This document shows positions 8,340 through 19,276 of a DNA stretch of 64,000 nt, in pieces. The stretch is taken from positions 3,658,001 through 3,722,000 of the forward strand of contig NZ_CP032419.1 of assembly GCF_003595175.1 (NCBI RefSeq), in the 5' to 3' direction. The position numbers and the translations under genes are program-made. The stretch comes from Pseudomonas cavernae. GTDB lineage: Bacteria; Pseudomonadota; Gammaproteobacteria; Pseudomonadales; Pseudomonadaceae. A model generated the notes under the pieces. It had not been told where the DNA came from. It did no database searches and was given only the letters and a program-made list of their open reading frames with translations. Within the stretch, counting starts at the first letter, position 1. Every line of letters begins with the position of its first letter.

Positions 8340-8650
8340 GGGTCTGTTGACGTTTCGTCGCGAACCGCGTTGCCGCGCCAAATGGCGCCAGGCTAGGCGC
8401 GGGACGCAGGGACGCAGGGACGCAGGGACGCAGGGACGCAGGGACGCAGGGACGCAGGGAATGGTCGTTCCCTTGCCAAGTCCCGCAACGACGCATGGCG
8501 CCATTTGCCGCGCAACCCGCAGGGACGGGCCTGTTTTTGCGCGGCGCGTCGTTGCTCGACACTCATTTGGAACGACCAAACTTCGCGTCTCGCGCCTAGC
8601 CCGCGCAAAAACAGGCTCCGTCGCGGCCGTGACGAAACGTCAACAGACCC
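8340..8650. mobile_element. MITE-like element E (terminal inverted repeats, TA/CTAG flanks)
   Basis: A 311-bp non-coding element whose ends are perfect inverted repeats beginning GGGTCTGTTGACGTTTCGTC. TA lies outside both ends (8338-8339, 8651-8652), and CTAG can be read across both junctions, so the duplication is TA or CTAG. It contains an octamer tandem array (8401-8460) and an inner palindrome at 8529-8616 (GCCTGTTTTTGCGCGG to CCGCGCAAAAACAGGC). The centre of that palindrome, with TTTGG and TTCCAAATGA on the minus strand, matches the centre of element A. The right end supplies the last base of the stop codon of the GGDEF/EAL gene. Confidence 0.75.
8401..8460. repeat. Octamer tandem array GGGACGCA, 7.5 copies
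   Basis: Sixty bases of exact GGGACGCA tandem repeats inside element E. The unit is eight bases, so it is not coding; copy number is likely to vary by replication slippage. Confidence 0.95.
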
Positions 8651-10992
8651 TAGCGGCTCAGCACCTTGTCCTCATGCAGCACCAGGGGCTGCGCGAGCCA
8701 GGCCTCCAGCGCCTCGGGCGCCAGCGGCCGACTGATCAGCTCGCCCTGCACCGTGTCGCATTGCCAACGCTCGAGCAGGCGCAGGCTGCGCTCAAGCTCG
8801 ACACCCTCGGCCACCACCTTGAGGCCGAGGCTGTGGCTCATCTCGATGGTCGAGCGGACGATCACCGCATCCTCGCTGGTCGCGTCGAGATTGCGCACGA
8901 ACGACTGATCGATTTTCAGCTCCTGCACCGGCATGCGCTTGAGCTGAGCCAGGGAGGAGTAACCGGTGCCGAAGTCGTCCACCGACAGACAGATGCCCAG
9001 ACTGCGCAGGCTGCCCAGCACTTTCAGCGCCTGCTCCGGGCTCTGCATCACCGCGCTCTCGGTGACCTCGAAGAGCAGCTGGTCGGCCGGGATGGCGTAC
9101 TGCACCAGCAGGTCGCGCACCCTGTCGGCCAGGTCGTGGCTGCGCAGATCGTCGCTGGAGATGTTCAGCGACACCTGCAGGAACAAGCCGCGCGCGGCCC
9201 AGTCCCTGAGCTGACGCAGCGTTTCCTCGATGACCCAGGCGGTCAGCAGTTGGATGCTGCCGGTGCGCTCGGCCAGCGGAATGAACTCGCCGGGCGCGAC
9301 CATGCCCAGCTGGGCATGCCGCCAGCGCAGCAGCGCCTCGACGCGCTGCACCCGACCGCTGCGCAGGTCCAGCTTCGGCTGGTAATGCAGCAGCAACTCG
9401 CCGCGCCGCGGCGCATGCAGCAGGTCGCGGATCAGGGTGATCTGCCGCTGCTGGTCAGCCTCGCGACCCTGCTGGTAGATCTGCAGGCGGCCGGGCAACT
9501 GACCGGCATCGCGCATGGCGATGCCGGCGCGACGCAGCAGGTTTTCCGCGGTGTCACCGTCGGCCGGGTAGCCGGCGATGCCGAAACGGCAGTCGATCGG
9601 AACCTCCTGGCTGCCGATGCGCAACGGCTTGAGCAGCAGTTGTTGCAGCTGATCTGCCACCGCCACCGCGCCTTCGTTATTGCAGCTTTCCAGCAGGATG
9701 AGGAACTCGGCGGCCACCAGCCGGGCCAGGCTGTCGCCGGGGCGCAGGGTCGCCTGCAGGCGCCGGCCGATCTGTTGCAGGGCTTGATCGCCGCCGCCCG
9801 GGCCCAGGGTTTCGTTCACCGTGCGGAAATTGTCGACGCCCACGTAGAGCAGCGCCATCGGCCGGGCCGCGGTGATCGAGCTGCCCAGCCGCTCGAGCGC
9901 CAGGGTGCGGTTGGGCAGCCCGGTGAGCGGATCGTGCAGGGCATTGTGGGCGAGTTGGCGTTCGCGCTCGGCAATGTCGCCGCGCATCAGGTTGAAGGCC
10001 TTGGCCAGGCTGCCGAGCTCGTCGCCGCGGTGCAGCTCCAGCGCCGTCTGGTAATCCCCCTCGCCGATGCGCGCCGCCGCCGTGGCCAGCTGGCGCACCG
10101 GTTGCGACACGCTGCGCGCCAACAGCAGCGCACCGGCCAGCGACCCCAGCAAGGCGCACACGGCAATGAACAGGATGTCCTTGTCCAGCGACTTGAAGGC
10201 CGCCTGGGCCTGATCCAGCGACTTGTGCAAGAGCACCCGCACCTGATAGTCGGGGCCGCTGGCCAGCAGCAACTGGCGTCCCAGATAGTGCTGCCCGGCC
10301 ACCGTGAGCCGTTGCTCCTCGGCCGCGGGCAGCTTGTGGAACCCGCCCTGCAACTGCCGCGCCGCCGCATCCGGCAGCGTGCTCAGCCAGATATCCGCCT
10401 GGCCTTTCTGCGCCGCCACCAGGCTCATTTCCAGGTGGGTCAGCGCCCGCATCTCCTTGGCGAAGGCATCGTTCAGGCGAAAGCCCATGACTACCCGCGC
10501 AACAGGCAGCGGTGTTCTGACCGGGGCCTCCACCAGCAGGTAGATCGCCTCGTCCATGGGCAGCAGGAGGCTCTGCGCGCCGCTGTGCCGACGCCGCTGC
10601 AGCAGCTCGGCTAGCCGTTCAGCGTTGGCATGCTCGGTGGTGGCGACCTGCAGGCGGCCATCCAACCCCAGCAGCATCACCGTTTCGGCCTTGATCCGCG
10701 CCCCGGAGTTGGCCAGCGCGGAACGGATGGTCGGTTTATCGCCGCTGGCCACCGCGTCCTTGAAGCCGAAGTCCGCCGCCAATACCTGCACCGCATCGTG
10801 CAGCTGGCGGCCACGCAGCTCCAGCAAGCGCTCGAACACCCGCACGCCGACGCCCAGCTCTTCGCTGGCCTGCCCGTGCACGGCAGCGACAGTGGCGCCC
10901 TTGACCGCCACATACAGCGCGCCGAACACCACCAGCAGCAGCAAGATGAGGACGCTGGCGATGCGCGCTTCGAAACTATTTCTCAGTTTCAT
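8650..10992 (-). CDS. Membrane-anchored GGDEF/EAL protein, probable c-di-GMP phosphodiesterase
   Basis: A 780-residue signalling protein. An N-terminal transmembrane helix (residues 8-30) is followed by a periplasmic sensory region of roughly 240 residues, a second helix near 275-300 and a HAMP linker. The GGDEF domain is degenerate: the active-site position reads LARLVAAEFLILL instead of GGDEF. The EAL domain keeps VEALLRWRH (Glu552) and DDFGTGYSSL, so hydrolysis of c-di-GMP is the likely activity. Start at ATG 10992 (MKLRNSFEARIASVL) is preferred because GGGGAG precedes it. It overlaps the cupredoxin-like gene by 17 bases, implying translational coupling and perhaps a shared periplasmic signal. 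The stop codon is TAG formed at the junction with element E. Confidence 0.88.
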   Translation of the reverse strand: MKLRNSFEARIASVLILLLLVVFGALYVAVKGATVAAVHGQASEELGVGVRVFERLLELRGRQLHDAVQVLAADFGFKDAVASGDKPTIRSALANSGARIKAETVMLLGLDGRLQVATTEHANAERLAELLQRRRHSGAQSLLLPMDEAIYLLVEAPVRTPLPVARVVMGFRLNDAFAKEMRALTHLEMSLVAAQKGQADIWLSTLPDAAARQLQGGFHKLPAAEEQRLTVAGQHYLGRQLLLASGPDYQVRVLLHKSLDQAQAAFKSLDKDILFIAVCALLGSLAGALLLARSVSQPVRQLATAAARIGEGDYQTALELHRGDELGSLAKAFNLMRGDIAERERQLAHNALHDPLTGLPNRTLALERLGSSITAARPMALLYVGVDNFRTVNETLGPGGGDQALQQIGRRLQATLRPGDSLARLVAAEFLILLESCNNEGAVAVADQLQQLLLKPLRIGSQEVPIDCRFGIAGYPADGDTAENLLRRAGIAMRDAGQLPGRLQIYQQGREADQQRQITLIRDLLHAPRRGELLLHYQPKLDLRSGRVQRVEALLRWRHAQLGMVAPGEFIPLAERTGSIQLLTAWVIEETLRQLRDWAARGLFLQVSLNISSDDLRSHDLADRVRDLLVQYAIPADQLLFEVTESAVMQSPEQALKVLGSLRSLGICLSVDDFGTGYSSLAQLKRMPVQELKIDQSFVRNLDATSEDAVIVRSTIEMSHSLGLKVVAEGVELERSLRLLERWQCDTVQGELISRPLAPEALEAWLAQPLVLHEDKVLSR

Positions 10993-11677
10993 GCGCCGAC
11001 TCCCCATGCTCCTCGTCATGGTCCTCGCCATGCTCGTACTCGTATTCCTCGGGCTCATGGGGTTGCTTGGCCGCCGGCGCTTGCAGGCTGAGGGCCAAGC
11101 GCTGCTGCAGGCCGGCGGCCGGAACCTGCAAGTCCCCCACCGTCACCGGCAGCAGATTGGCCACCTGCGGATGCCAGAGGCTGACCCGATAGCGGCCGGG
11201 CGGCAGATTGAGCCTGAGCCGGCCACCCGCGTCGCTGACTGCGTACCAGGGATCGTCGGTGACATAGACATAACCCAGCATCCAGTCGTGGATATTGCAG
11301 CCCAGCACCACCACGCCGGGCTTGTCGAACACCACCGGCTGGCTGGGAGTGCCTTTATAGAGCCGCAGCTCGAAATGCTTGGCCGGCGAGAAGGAGTACA
11401 CCTGATGGCGGATGTTGTCGCTGTTGGGAAAGCTCACCGGTGTGCCGGTGCGGACCGCCAGCACATAGGGGGCGAACTGCTTGTCGCGCTGGTCCATCAC
11501 GTCTTGGTCGGCAGGCGGTCCGGCGACTGTTTCGCTCTGCAGGGTCAGCACGGCATTGGCCAGCGGCTGGCCCTGGCCATCCACCAGTTCGGCCTGCAGG
11601 CTGGCGGCCTGCAGGCTGCCCGAGGCCAGGAACAGGACGCCCAACAGGCGCCGCAGAAGCTTCACGATACCGAGCAT
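10976..11677 (-). CDS. Exported cupredoxin-like protein with acidic/His tail
   Basis: A 233-residue protein often annotated as methylamine utilization protein in Pseudomonas. A signal peptide (LLRRLLGVLFLASGSLQA) precedes a cupredoxin-like fold. A candidate type-1 copper set is visible: His in DNIRHQVYSF, then Cys, His and Met in GCNIHDWMLGY. An Ig-like segment with GRLRLNLPPGRYRVSLWHP follows, and the tail is strongly acidic with several histidines (EYEYEHGEDHDEEHGE), suited to metal binding. It is the first gene of a pair whose second gene is the GGDEF/EAL protein, with a 17-base overlap. Copper or redox sensing by the pair is inference; the substrate is unknown. Confidence 0.75.
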   Translation of the reverse strand: MLGIVKLLRRLLGVLFLASGSLQAASLQAELVDGQGQPLANAVLTLQSETVAGPPADQDVMDQRDKQFAPYVLAVRTGTPVSFPNSDNIRHQVYSFSPAKHFELRLYKGTPSQPVVFDKPGVVVLGCNIHDWMLGYVYVTDDPWYAVSDAGGRLRLNLPPGRYRVSLWHPQVANLLPVTVGDLQVPAAGLQQRLALSLQAPAAKQPHEPEEYEYEHGEDHDEEHGESAHETEK

Positions 11678-11818
11678 ACCGACTCCCTGCGCGCTGCACG
11701 GGACGGCCGTCCGCCGAACACCGCCCTAGTTGAAAATCCCGATTTTCAACAGCTTAGACGAGCTGGCCGGAAGAGCATGGGCAATCGTCGGAATACCGTC
11801 AGCGCCTGGGCAAGCGCC

Positions 11819-12568
11819 TCACTCGGCGCGCCGCATCCGCTTCGGCGTCAAGCCGAGGTAGCGACGCATCGCCGTGGTCAGCGCGCTCTGACTGGAGAAG
11901 CCGCACTCTTCGGCGATGCGCACCAGCGGCAGATTGCTCTCGCGCAGCAGGCGGGCGGCGCGGTCGAGGCGGGTTTTCAGCAGGTACTGGTGCGGGGTGA
12001 GGCCTAGACTGTCCTTGAACTGGGCATGGAAGTGACTCGGGCTGAGGCAGGCCACCTGGGCCAGTTCGGCGACGCTGATGCGCCGCGCCAGGTGTTCGTC
12101 GATGTAGCTGTCCAGCCGTTCAACATCCAGCGGCCCGGCCTTGCGCACGGACTGCTCGCCGAACAGGCGCAGGTGCAGGGCCCGCAGCAAGACCCCACCG
12201 ACGGCCCGCGCCAGCAACGGGTCGCTGCCATAACGCCCCAGTTCGGCGCCGGCGTAACTCAACAGGTGTTGGAAATCGGCATCCAGTTCCGGATAACGCG
12301 GGGTATCGAACAGATGGCCAAGCAGTTGCAGATCCTCGGCGCTGTCCTGCTCATCCAGATCGAGAATCAGCATGCGGTTGTCGCCGATGCCGGCGAACTG
12401 GTGCTCGGCATCGCCCGGCACCAGGCAAGCGCGCATCCGGCACACCTCGCCGCCGCGGCCATTGACCTCGAATTCGGCGCGCCCGGCCAACGACATCACC
12501 AGCTGGTGGTGGTCGTGGGTGTGTTCATGAGCTTGGGCGTCCAGGTGGACGAGACGGGCTTTGAGCAT
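11819..12568 (-). CDS. pruR: AraC-family regulator, probable PruR (proline-responsive activator)
   Basis: A 249-residue regulator. The N-terminal half is a small cupin-like domain (HEHTHDHHQLVMSLAGRAEFEVNG), and the C-terminal half (from about residue 150) has two helix-turn-helix motifs, SVAELAQVACLSPSHFHAQFK and LVRIAEECGFSSQSALTTAMR. In P. aeruginosa an AraC protein named PruR activates putA and putP and lies between asrA and putA; the same neighbours occur here, so the assignment rests on context plus family. Two genes (GGDEF/EAL and cupredoxin-like) now separate it from putA. It is divergent from asrA, with element C1 in the shared upstream region. Confidence 0.75.
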   Translation of the reverse strand: MLKARLVHLDAQAHEHTHDHHQLVMSLAGRAEFEVNGRGGEVCRMRACLVPGDAEHQFAGIGDNRMLILDLDEQDSAEDLQLLGHLFDTPRYPELDADFQHLLSYAGAELGRYGSDPLLARAVGGVLLRALHLRLFGEQSVRKAGPLDVERLDSYIDEHLARRISVAELAQVACLSPSHFHAQFKDSLGLTPHQYLLKTRLDRAARLLRESNLPLVRIAEECGFSSQSALTTAMRRYLGLTPKRMRRAE

Positions 12569-12652
12569 GGCGACGACTGATCAAATTTCGCGCACTTTAC
12601 TGGAGGTACGGCACTTTTCCCAGCCGTAATCGACCAAGCGATAAGCCCCTAA

Positions 12653-12792
12653 GAGCCTGTTCACGATCTCGCGAGCTAGAGCCAAACAAGGCAAAAACAG
12701 CCGAGGAAGCGCAGTTTACGAGCTGTAAATGAGCATTCCGAGGCTGTTTTTAACGCCGGATGGCCGACGCGCAGCAGATCGTGAACAGGCTC
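12653..12792. mobile_element. MITE-like element C, copy 1 (TAA duplication)
   Basis: A 140-bp element with 17-bp perfect terminal inverted repeats (GAGCCTGTTCACGATCT and complement), flanked on both sides by TAA in direct orientation (12650-12652, 12793-12795). Because the ends are inverted while TAA is direct, TAA is best read as a 3-bp target duplication. An inner hairpin uses CAAAAACAGCC and GGCTGTTTTT arms. It occupies the divergent pruR/asrA promoter region. Copies 2 and 3 are at 31909 and 38389. Confidence 0.8.
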
Positions 12793-12864
12793 TAACGTCG
12801 AGCCATTGAAATCAACCGACAGTCGACCCATCTAGCTTAAATACCCTTGAGCCCCAGGTGCCGA

Positions 12865-15255
<2,391 letters not shown>

Positions 15256-15259
15256 CCTG

Positions 15260-15448
15260 AGGCCCGCCGGTGTGGGAACCTGAATAGCACGCCCCGTGGC
15301 CGGGGCGCCGAGCAGACGCAGAGCGTCTTCGGCTGTATTCCCACGCCGGAGCCTGGGAACGCTCAATCCCTACACGGCTTGAGCCCAGGGCATTCGCCCG
15401 TACAATCGGGTTATCCTCGCCCGCATAGAATCCGCAAAGGCCGATCCC
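15260..15448. repeat. Intergenic repeat between asrA and icp
   Basis: The stretch 15272-15362 has arms GTGGGAACCTG and its partner GGAGCCTGGGAACG, with an inner GACGCAGAGCGTC dyad and GCCCCGTGGCCGGGGC. It looks like a known type of Pseudomonas intergenic repeat. The icp ribosome-binding site (AAAGG) is at about 15436. Confidence 0.5.
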
Positions 15449-15847
15449 ATGCTTGCCGCCCGCCCGCTGTCACTCCTCGCTTGCGCCCTGCTCGCCGCCT
15501 GTGCGCAACAACCCACCGCCACCGTGACGCTGCAGGAAGGCCAGCAAAGCCGCTGCCCGCTGCAGCTGCACAATGGCCAAACCCTGGTGCTGAGCCTGCC
15601 GAGCAACCCGACCACCGGTTTTCGCTGGGAGGTGAAGGATGCCGCGCCGCAGGTGCTGCGCAGCCTCGGCCCGGAGGTCTACAGCAATCCGGAAGATGCC
15701 GGCCTGGTCGGCGGCGCGGGCCAGTCGACCTGGCGCTTCCTCGCCAATATCCCCGGCGATGGCCACCTGCTGCTGGTCTACCACCGCCCGTGGGAAGCCG
15801 ATGTGGCGCCGGCCAAGACCTTCGACTGCCAGATCAGCGTGAAGTAA
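15449..15847 (+). CDS. icp: Chagasin-type cysteine peptidase inhibitor, lipoprotein
   Basis: A 132-residue exported protein with a lipobox (LLACALLAAC, Cys about residue 19), so probably a lipoprotein. The mature part shows the three chagasin loops that plug papain-like enzymes: NPTTGFRW, a Gly-rich loop GLVGGAGQSTW, and RPWE. In P. aeruginosa the equivalent gene sits beside asrA. The target may be an endogenous papain-like protease or a host enzyme. It is 193 bases downstream of asrA. Element D begins six bases after its TAA stop and may form the 3' end of the mRNA. Confidence 0.85.
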   Translation: MLAARPLSLLACALLAACAQQPTATVTLQEGQQSRCPLQLHNGQTLVLSLPSNPTTGFRWEVKDAAPQVLRSLGPEVYSNPEDAGLVGGAGQSTWRFLANIPGDGHLLLVYHRPWEADVAPAKTFDCQISVK

Positions 15848-15854
15848 GCGCCTA

Positions 15855-16013
15855 GTGGCCTGTGTGGCTAGTTCAATTAGTCAATTTCGGCGTCTGAGGT
15901 CCCGATACGGCGTTGCTGCTCCTCGCCATAGCCCTGCTATGACTCGTCGCAGCGCCTGGTCTCAGAACCCCAGCCATCCGAACTTGAGTTAACCAACTAG
16001 CCGTACAGGCCAC
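15855..16013. mobile_element. MITE-like element D (terminal inverted repeats, TA flanks)
   Basis: A 159-bp non-coding element. The left end reads GTGGCCTGTGTGGCTAGTT and the right end complements it with two mismatches. TA lies outside both ends (15853-15854, 16014-16015), and CTAG spans each junction. The interior is itself a long imperfect palindrome centred near CATAGCCCTGCTATG. It begins six bases after the icp stop codon. Confidence 0.75.
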
Positions 16014-16151
16014 TAGCCGGCAATGCCGGAACACTCTTCGCACCGGTATCACGGCGCAAATTGAGCCTCAGCCTGGCGGCCGCCGCCTGGGCCGCAACCC
16101 CGTGCACGGGCATAGTGCCAGCCCATCGAGCCATTCCTAGGGGGAATTCTG

Positions 16152-16793
16152 ATGCGCTGGTTAATCCTGGCTTTACTGGGCGCGGGCCTGTTTCTCTACG
16201 GGCGCGCCAGCGACTGGGCGGAGCTCTGCCTGCTGAGCAAACCGATCCCGGTGATCGCCCTGCTGCTGTGGCTGCACAGCGCGGCACCCAGCGGCGCCTA
16301 CCGGCGCTGGATCGGCGTCGGCCTGCTGTTGTCCCTGGCCGGTGACATGCTCCTGGAATGGCCGGCCGACCTGTTCGTCTTCGGCCTCGGCGCCTTCCTC
16401 CTCGCCCACCTGGCCTATCTGCTCGCCTACCTCGGCGACAGCCGGCGCCTCGCGCCCGGCGCCCTGCTGCTGGCGGCACTAAGCGGCGCGTCGCTCTTCG
16501 CCCTGCTCGCCAGCCGCGGGCTCGGCGCTTTGCTGATCCCGGTCGCGCTCTACGCCCTGACCATCAGCGCCATGCTCTGGCGAGCCCTGGCGCGCCTCGG
16601 TAGCCCCGCCATCGGTCGCCGTTCGGCCTGGCTGGCAGCCGGCGGCGCGGCGTTGTTCGTGCTGTCCGACAGCTTGATCGGCATAAACCGTTTCGTCACC
16701 CCGTTCGCGGCGGCGCCCTACGCCATCATCCTCACTTACTGGCTCGGCCAATGGGGAATTGCCGCCTCGGCGCTCCGGCGTCAAGCAGACTAA
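16152..16793 (+). CDS. YhhN/TMEM86 family membrane protein, putative lysoplasmalogenase
   Basis: A 213-residue inner-membrane protein with about eight hydrophobic segments across nearly its full length. Family features include LSLAGDMLLEW near residue 60 (the conserved Gly-Asp) and FVLSDSLIGINRF near 178 (conserved Asp-Ser/Asn), residues that form the presumed active site of YhhN-type enzymes cleaving vinyl-ether lysophospholipids. Bacterial function is poorly known, so the activity is family-based only. A GGGGGAA ribosome-binding site precedes the ATG. It is 75 bases upstream of the lipoprotein gene. Confidence 0.8.
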   Translation: MRWLILALLGAGLFLYGRASDWAELCLLSKPIPVIALLLWLHSAAPSGAYRRWIGVGLLLSLAGDMLLEWPADLFVFGLGAFLLAHLAYLLAYLGDSRRLAPGALLLAALSGASLFALLASRGLGALLIPVALYALTISAMLWRALARLGSPAIGRRSAWLAAGGAALFVLSDSLIGINRFVTPFAAAPYAIILTYWLGQWGIAASALRRQAD

Positions 16794-16867
16794 ACAGGCG
16801 TCGCAAATTTGCAACGGCAAACCTCCGGCAAATCGTCTATAGGAGAATAGGAGCTTACGGAGAGAAC

Positions 16868-17443
16868 ATGATGAGCGGCGGACTACGCGGCGGAGCGGCG
16901 GTTTTCGTATCCCTTTTCCTGTCCGCCTGCGGCAGTTTACTGCCCAGTGAACACACCGAGGTGCTGTCGCCCTTCGGTGATTACCTCGACACCCAGTCGC
17001 GTTTCGAACAGGCCGCCATCGACAAGACCAGCCGCTCGGAACTGTTCAGCCTGGGCTTCGATCCGCTCGCCCATGGCAATGGCCGCATGCTGTCGTTCGT
17101 CGACGTGCGGCTGCTGTTCATCCAGCCGAACATTCCCATCGACTACCTGCCCGACGGCCTGGTCAAGTGCCTGGAAGCCAAGGACCGTTGCATCGGCTAT
17201 GCCTTCGAGTTCTCCAAGACCGATACCCAGCGGGTCGGCAGCTTCTGGGCCGACGTGCTCAACTTCAACAAGAAGCGCGAGCTACAGGGCTGGTCGTTCA
17301 AAACCGTGTTCGTGCTGGTCGACGACGTGGTGGTGCACAAGGTCAGCAGCGGCGAGCCGAACATCCGTCGGGTCGAGGTGAAGAACAACCCGCTGGGGCC
17401 GCTGCAGGGCGCCGGCGAGTTCTTCTCCGACCAACTGAAGTGA
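16868..17443 (+). CDS. Predicted lipoprotein of unknown function
   Basis: A 191-residue protein that starts MMSGGLRGGAAVFVSLFLSACGS: a signal peptide with lipobox LSAC (Cys about residue 21). The remainder is soluble and contains FDPLAHGNGRMLSFVDVRLLF and GWSFKTVFVLVDDVVVHKVSSG. I do not recognise a named family. Two adjacent ATG codons (16868 and 16871) follow GGAGAG; spacing favours either. It lies between yhhN and cmoA on the same strand and ends near a terminator-like hairpin at 17467. Confidence 0.7.
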   Translation: MMSGGLRGGAAVFVSLFLSACGSLLPSEHTEVLSPFGDYLDTQSRFEQAAIDKTSRSELFSLGFDPLAHGNGRMLSFVDVRLLFIQPNIPIDYLPDGLVKCLEAKDRCIGYAFEFSKTDTQRVGSFWADVLNFNKKRELQGWSFKTVFVLVDDVVVHKVSSGEPNIRRVEVKNNPLGPLQGAGEFFSDQLK

Positions 17444-17466
17444 TCGCGGTTGGGGTCGGGCCCAGG

Positions 17467-17494
17467 GCCGGTTAAAATAACCGGCTTTCCCTTT
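17467..17494 (+). terminator. Terminator-like hairpin after the lipoprotein gene
   Basis: GCCGGTTA, AAA, TAACCGGC is a perfect dyad followed by TTTCCCTTT. The interrupted T-run makes it a moderate candidate. It sits just upstream of the cmoA GTG start. Confidence 0.55.
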
Positions 17495-17511
17495 CGTATT
17501 GCTGAACCGCC

Positions 17512-18255
17512 GTGACTCAAGAAACCGACCGCCTCTTCGCCCAACCGTTGCCCCAGATCCCCGACTTCGTCTTCAACGAGGCGGTGGTGCGGGTGTTTCC
17601 GGACATGATCAAGCGCTCGGTGCCGGGCTACCCGACCATCGTCGAGAACATCGGCGTGCTCGCCGCCCAGTTCGCCCAGCCGCACAGCGTGCTCTACGAC
17701 CTCGGCTGTTCGCTCGGCGCCGTCACCCAGGCGCTGCGCCGGCATGTGCAGACGCCGGACTGTCGGGTGATCGCGGTAGACAACTCCAGCGCCATGGTCG
17801 AGCGCTGCACCGAATACCTGCATGCCCAGGACTCGATGTTCCAGGAACTGCTGCCGGTCGAGGTGCTCGAGGCCGATATTCTCGACCTGGTGCTGCAACC
17901 CGCCTCGCTGGTGGCGCTGAACTTCACCCTGCAGTTCATCCAGCCCGAGCAGCGCCTGGGTCTGCTCGCGCGCATCCGCCAGAGCCTGCTGCCCGGCGGC
18001 GCGTTGATCCTCTCGGAGAAGCTGCGTTTCGCCGACGACGAGGAACAGGCACTGCTCACCGACCTGCATATCGCCTTCAAGCGCGCCAACGGCTACAGCG
18101 AGCTGGAGATCGCCCAGAAACGCAACGCCATCGAGAACGTGATGAAGCCGGACAGCCTCGGACAGCACCGCGAACGCCTGCTGGCGGCCGGCTTCAGCAA
18201 GGTCGTGCCCTGGTTCCAGTGCCTGAATTTCGCCTCGCTGATCGCCCTGCCATGA
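17512..18255 (+). CDS. cmoA: Carboxy-S-adenosyl-L-methionine synthase
   Basis: A 247-residue SAM-dependent enzyme that converts SAM and prephenate to carboxy-SAM, the donor used by CmoB for tRNA uridine-34 (cmo5U) modification. Motifs: [13 protein letters not shown] (SAM-binding motif I, about residue 60), [14 protein letters not shown] and LNFTLQFI. The family N-terminus ([18 protein letters not shown]) fixes the start, which is GTG at 17512 with only a weak ribosome-binding site. The stop overlaps the cmoB start (ATGA), so the pair is translationally coupled. Confidence 0.95.
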   Translation: MTQETDRLFAQPLPQIPDFVFNEAVVRVFPDMIKRSVPGYPTIVENIGVLAAQFAQPHSVLYDLGCSLGAVTQALRRHVQTPDCRVIAVDNSSAMVERCTEYLHAQDSMFQELLPVEVLEADILDLVLQPASLVALNFTLQFIQPEQRLGLLARIRQSLLPGGALILSEKLRFADDEEQALLTDLHIAFKRANGYSELEIAQKRNAIENVMKPDSLGQHRERLLAAGFSKVVPWFQCLNFASLIALP

Positions 18256-19211
18256 TTGATCTCGCGCCCCTCGCTCGCCGCCTGGCAGGTACTCCCTTGG
18301 CCGCTTGGGCAGCCGGCCTGCAAGCGCAACTGGACGCCAAGCTGGAGGTCGGCCACGGTGATCTGCAGCGCTGGCAAGGCGCGCTGGACGCCCTGCCGCC
18401 GCTGAACGCCAGCCGCATCGAGCTGGCCGACGACTTCCGCCTCGACGGCGCCTGCGACGACGCCCAGCGCGCCCAGCTGCGCCAGGCGCTGTTCGGTCTG
18501 TCGCCGTGGCGCAAGGGACCGTTCCAGCTGTTCGACGTGCATGTCGACACCGAATGGCGCTCGGACTGGAAGTGGGCACGGGTCGCGCCGCACCTCGATC
18601 TCAAGGGCAAACGCGTACTCGATGTCGGCTGCGGCAACGGCTACTACATGTGGCGCATGCTCGGCGCCGGCGCCGACAGCGTGATCGGCGTCGATCCCAA
18701 CTGGTTGTTCTTCTGCCAATTCCAGGCGCTGCAGCGCTACTTGCCGGAACTGCCGGCCTGGCACCTGCCCTTCGCCCTGGAAGAGCTGCCGGAAAAGCTC
18801 GAAGGCTTCGACAGCGTGTTTTCCATGGGCGTGCTCTATCACCGCCGCTCGCCGATCGACCACCTGCTGGCGCTCAAGGATTGCCTGCGCAAAGGGGGTG
18901 AGCTGGTGCTGGAAACCCTGGTGGTGGACGGCGACGAGCGGCAGGTGCTGGTGCCGGAAGATCGCTACGCCCAGATGCGCAACGTCTGGTTCCTGCCCTC
19001 GGCGCCGGCACTGGCGCTGTGGTTGCGCCGCGCCGGGTTTGTCGAGGTGCGCTGCGTGGATGTGTCGGTGACCAGCGTCGAGGAACAGCGGGCCACCGAC
19101 TGGATGCGCTACCAGTCCTTGCCGGACTTTCTCGATCCCAGCGATCGCTCACGCACCATTGAAGGTCTGCCGGCGCCCAAGCGTGCCGTGCTGGTGGCGC
19201 GCAAGCCCTGA
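18252..19211 (+). CDS. cmoB: tRNA U34 carboxymethyltransferase
   Basis: A 319-residue methyltransferase-fold enzyme that transfers the carboxymethyl group from carboxy-SAM to 5-hydroxyuridine-34 of tRNA. Motif I is [15 protein letters not shown] (about residue 125), with [15 protein letters not shown] before it and [14 protein letters not shown] after, all standard for CmoB. The length matches Pseudomonas CmoB. The start overlaps the cmoA stop by four bases. It supports decoding of wobble codons. Confidence 0.95.
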   Translation: MIDLAPLARRLAGTPLAAWAAGLQAQLDAKLEVGHGDLQRWQGALDALPPLNASRIELADDFRLDGACDDAQRAQLRQALFGLSPWRKGPFQLFDVHVDTEWRSDWKWARVAPHLDLKGKRVLDVGCGNGYYMWRMLGAGADSVIGVDPNWLFFCQFQALQRYLPELPAWHLPFALEELPEKLEGFDSVFSMGVLYHRRSPIDHLLALKDCLRKGGELVLETLVVDGDERQVLVPEDRYAQMRNVWFLPSAPALALWLRRAGFVEVRCVDVSVTSVEEQRATDWMRYQSLPDFLDPSDRSRTIEGLPAPKRAVLVARKP

Positions 19212-19276
19212 GGCCTTGACGCCGCGCGGCGGGCTCGACAAAGCTGTCGTCTCCGCCGCGCTAGGAGAACTAACCC

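Noticed and set aside
8401..8460. CRISPR or coding repeat
   Set aside because: An eight-base unit with no spacers and not a multiple of three.
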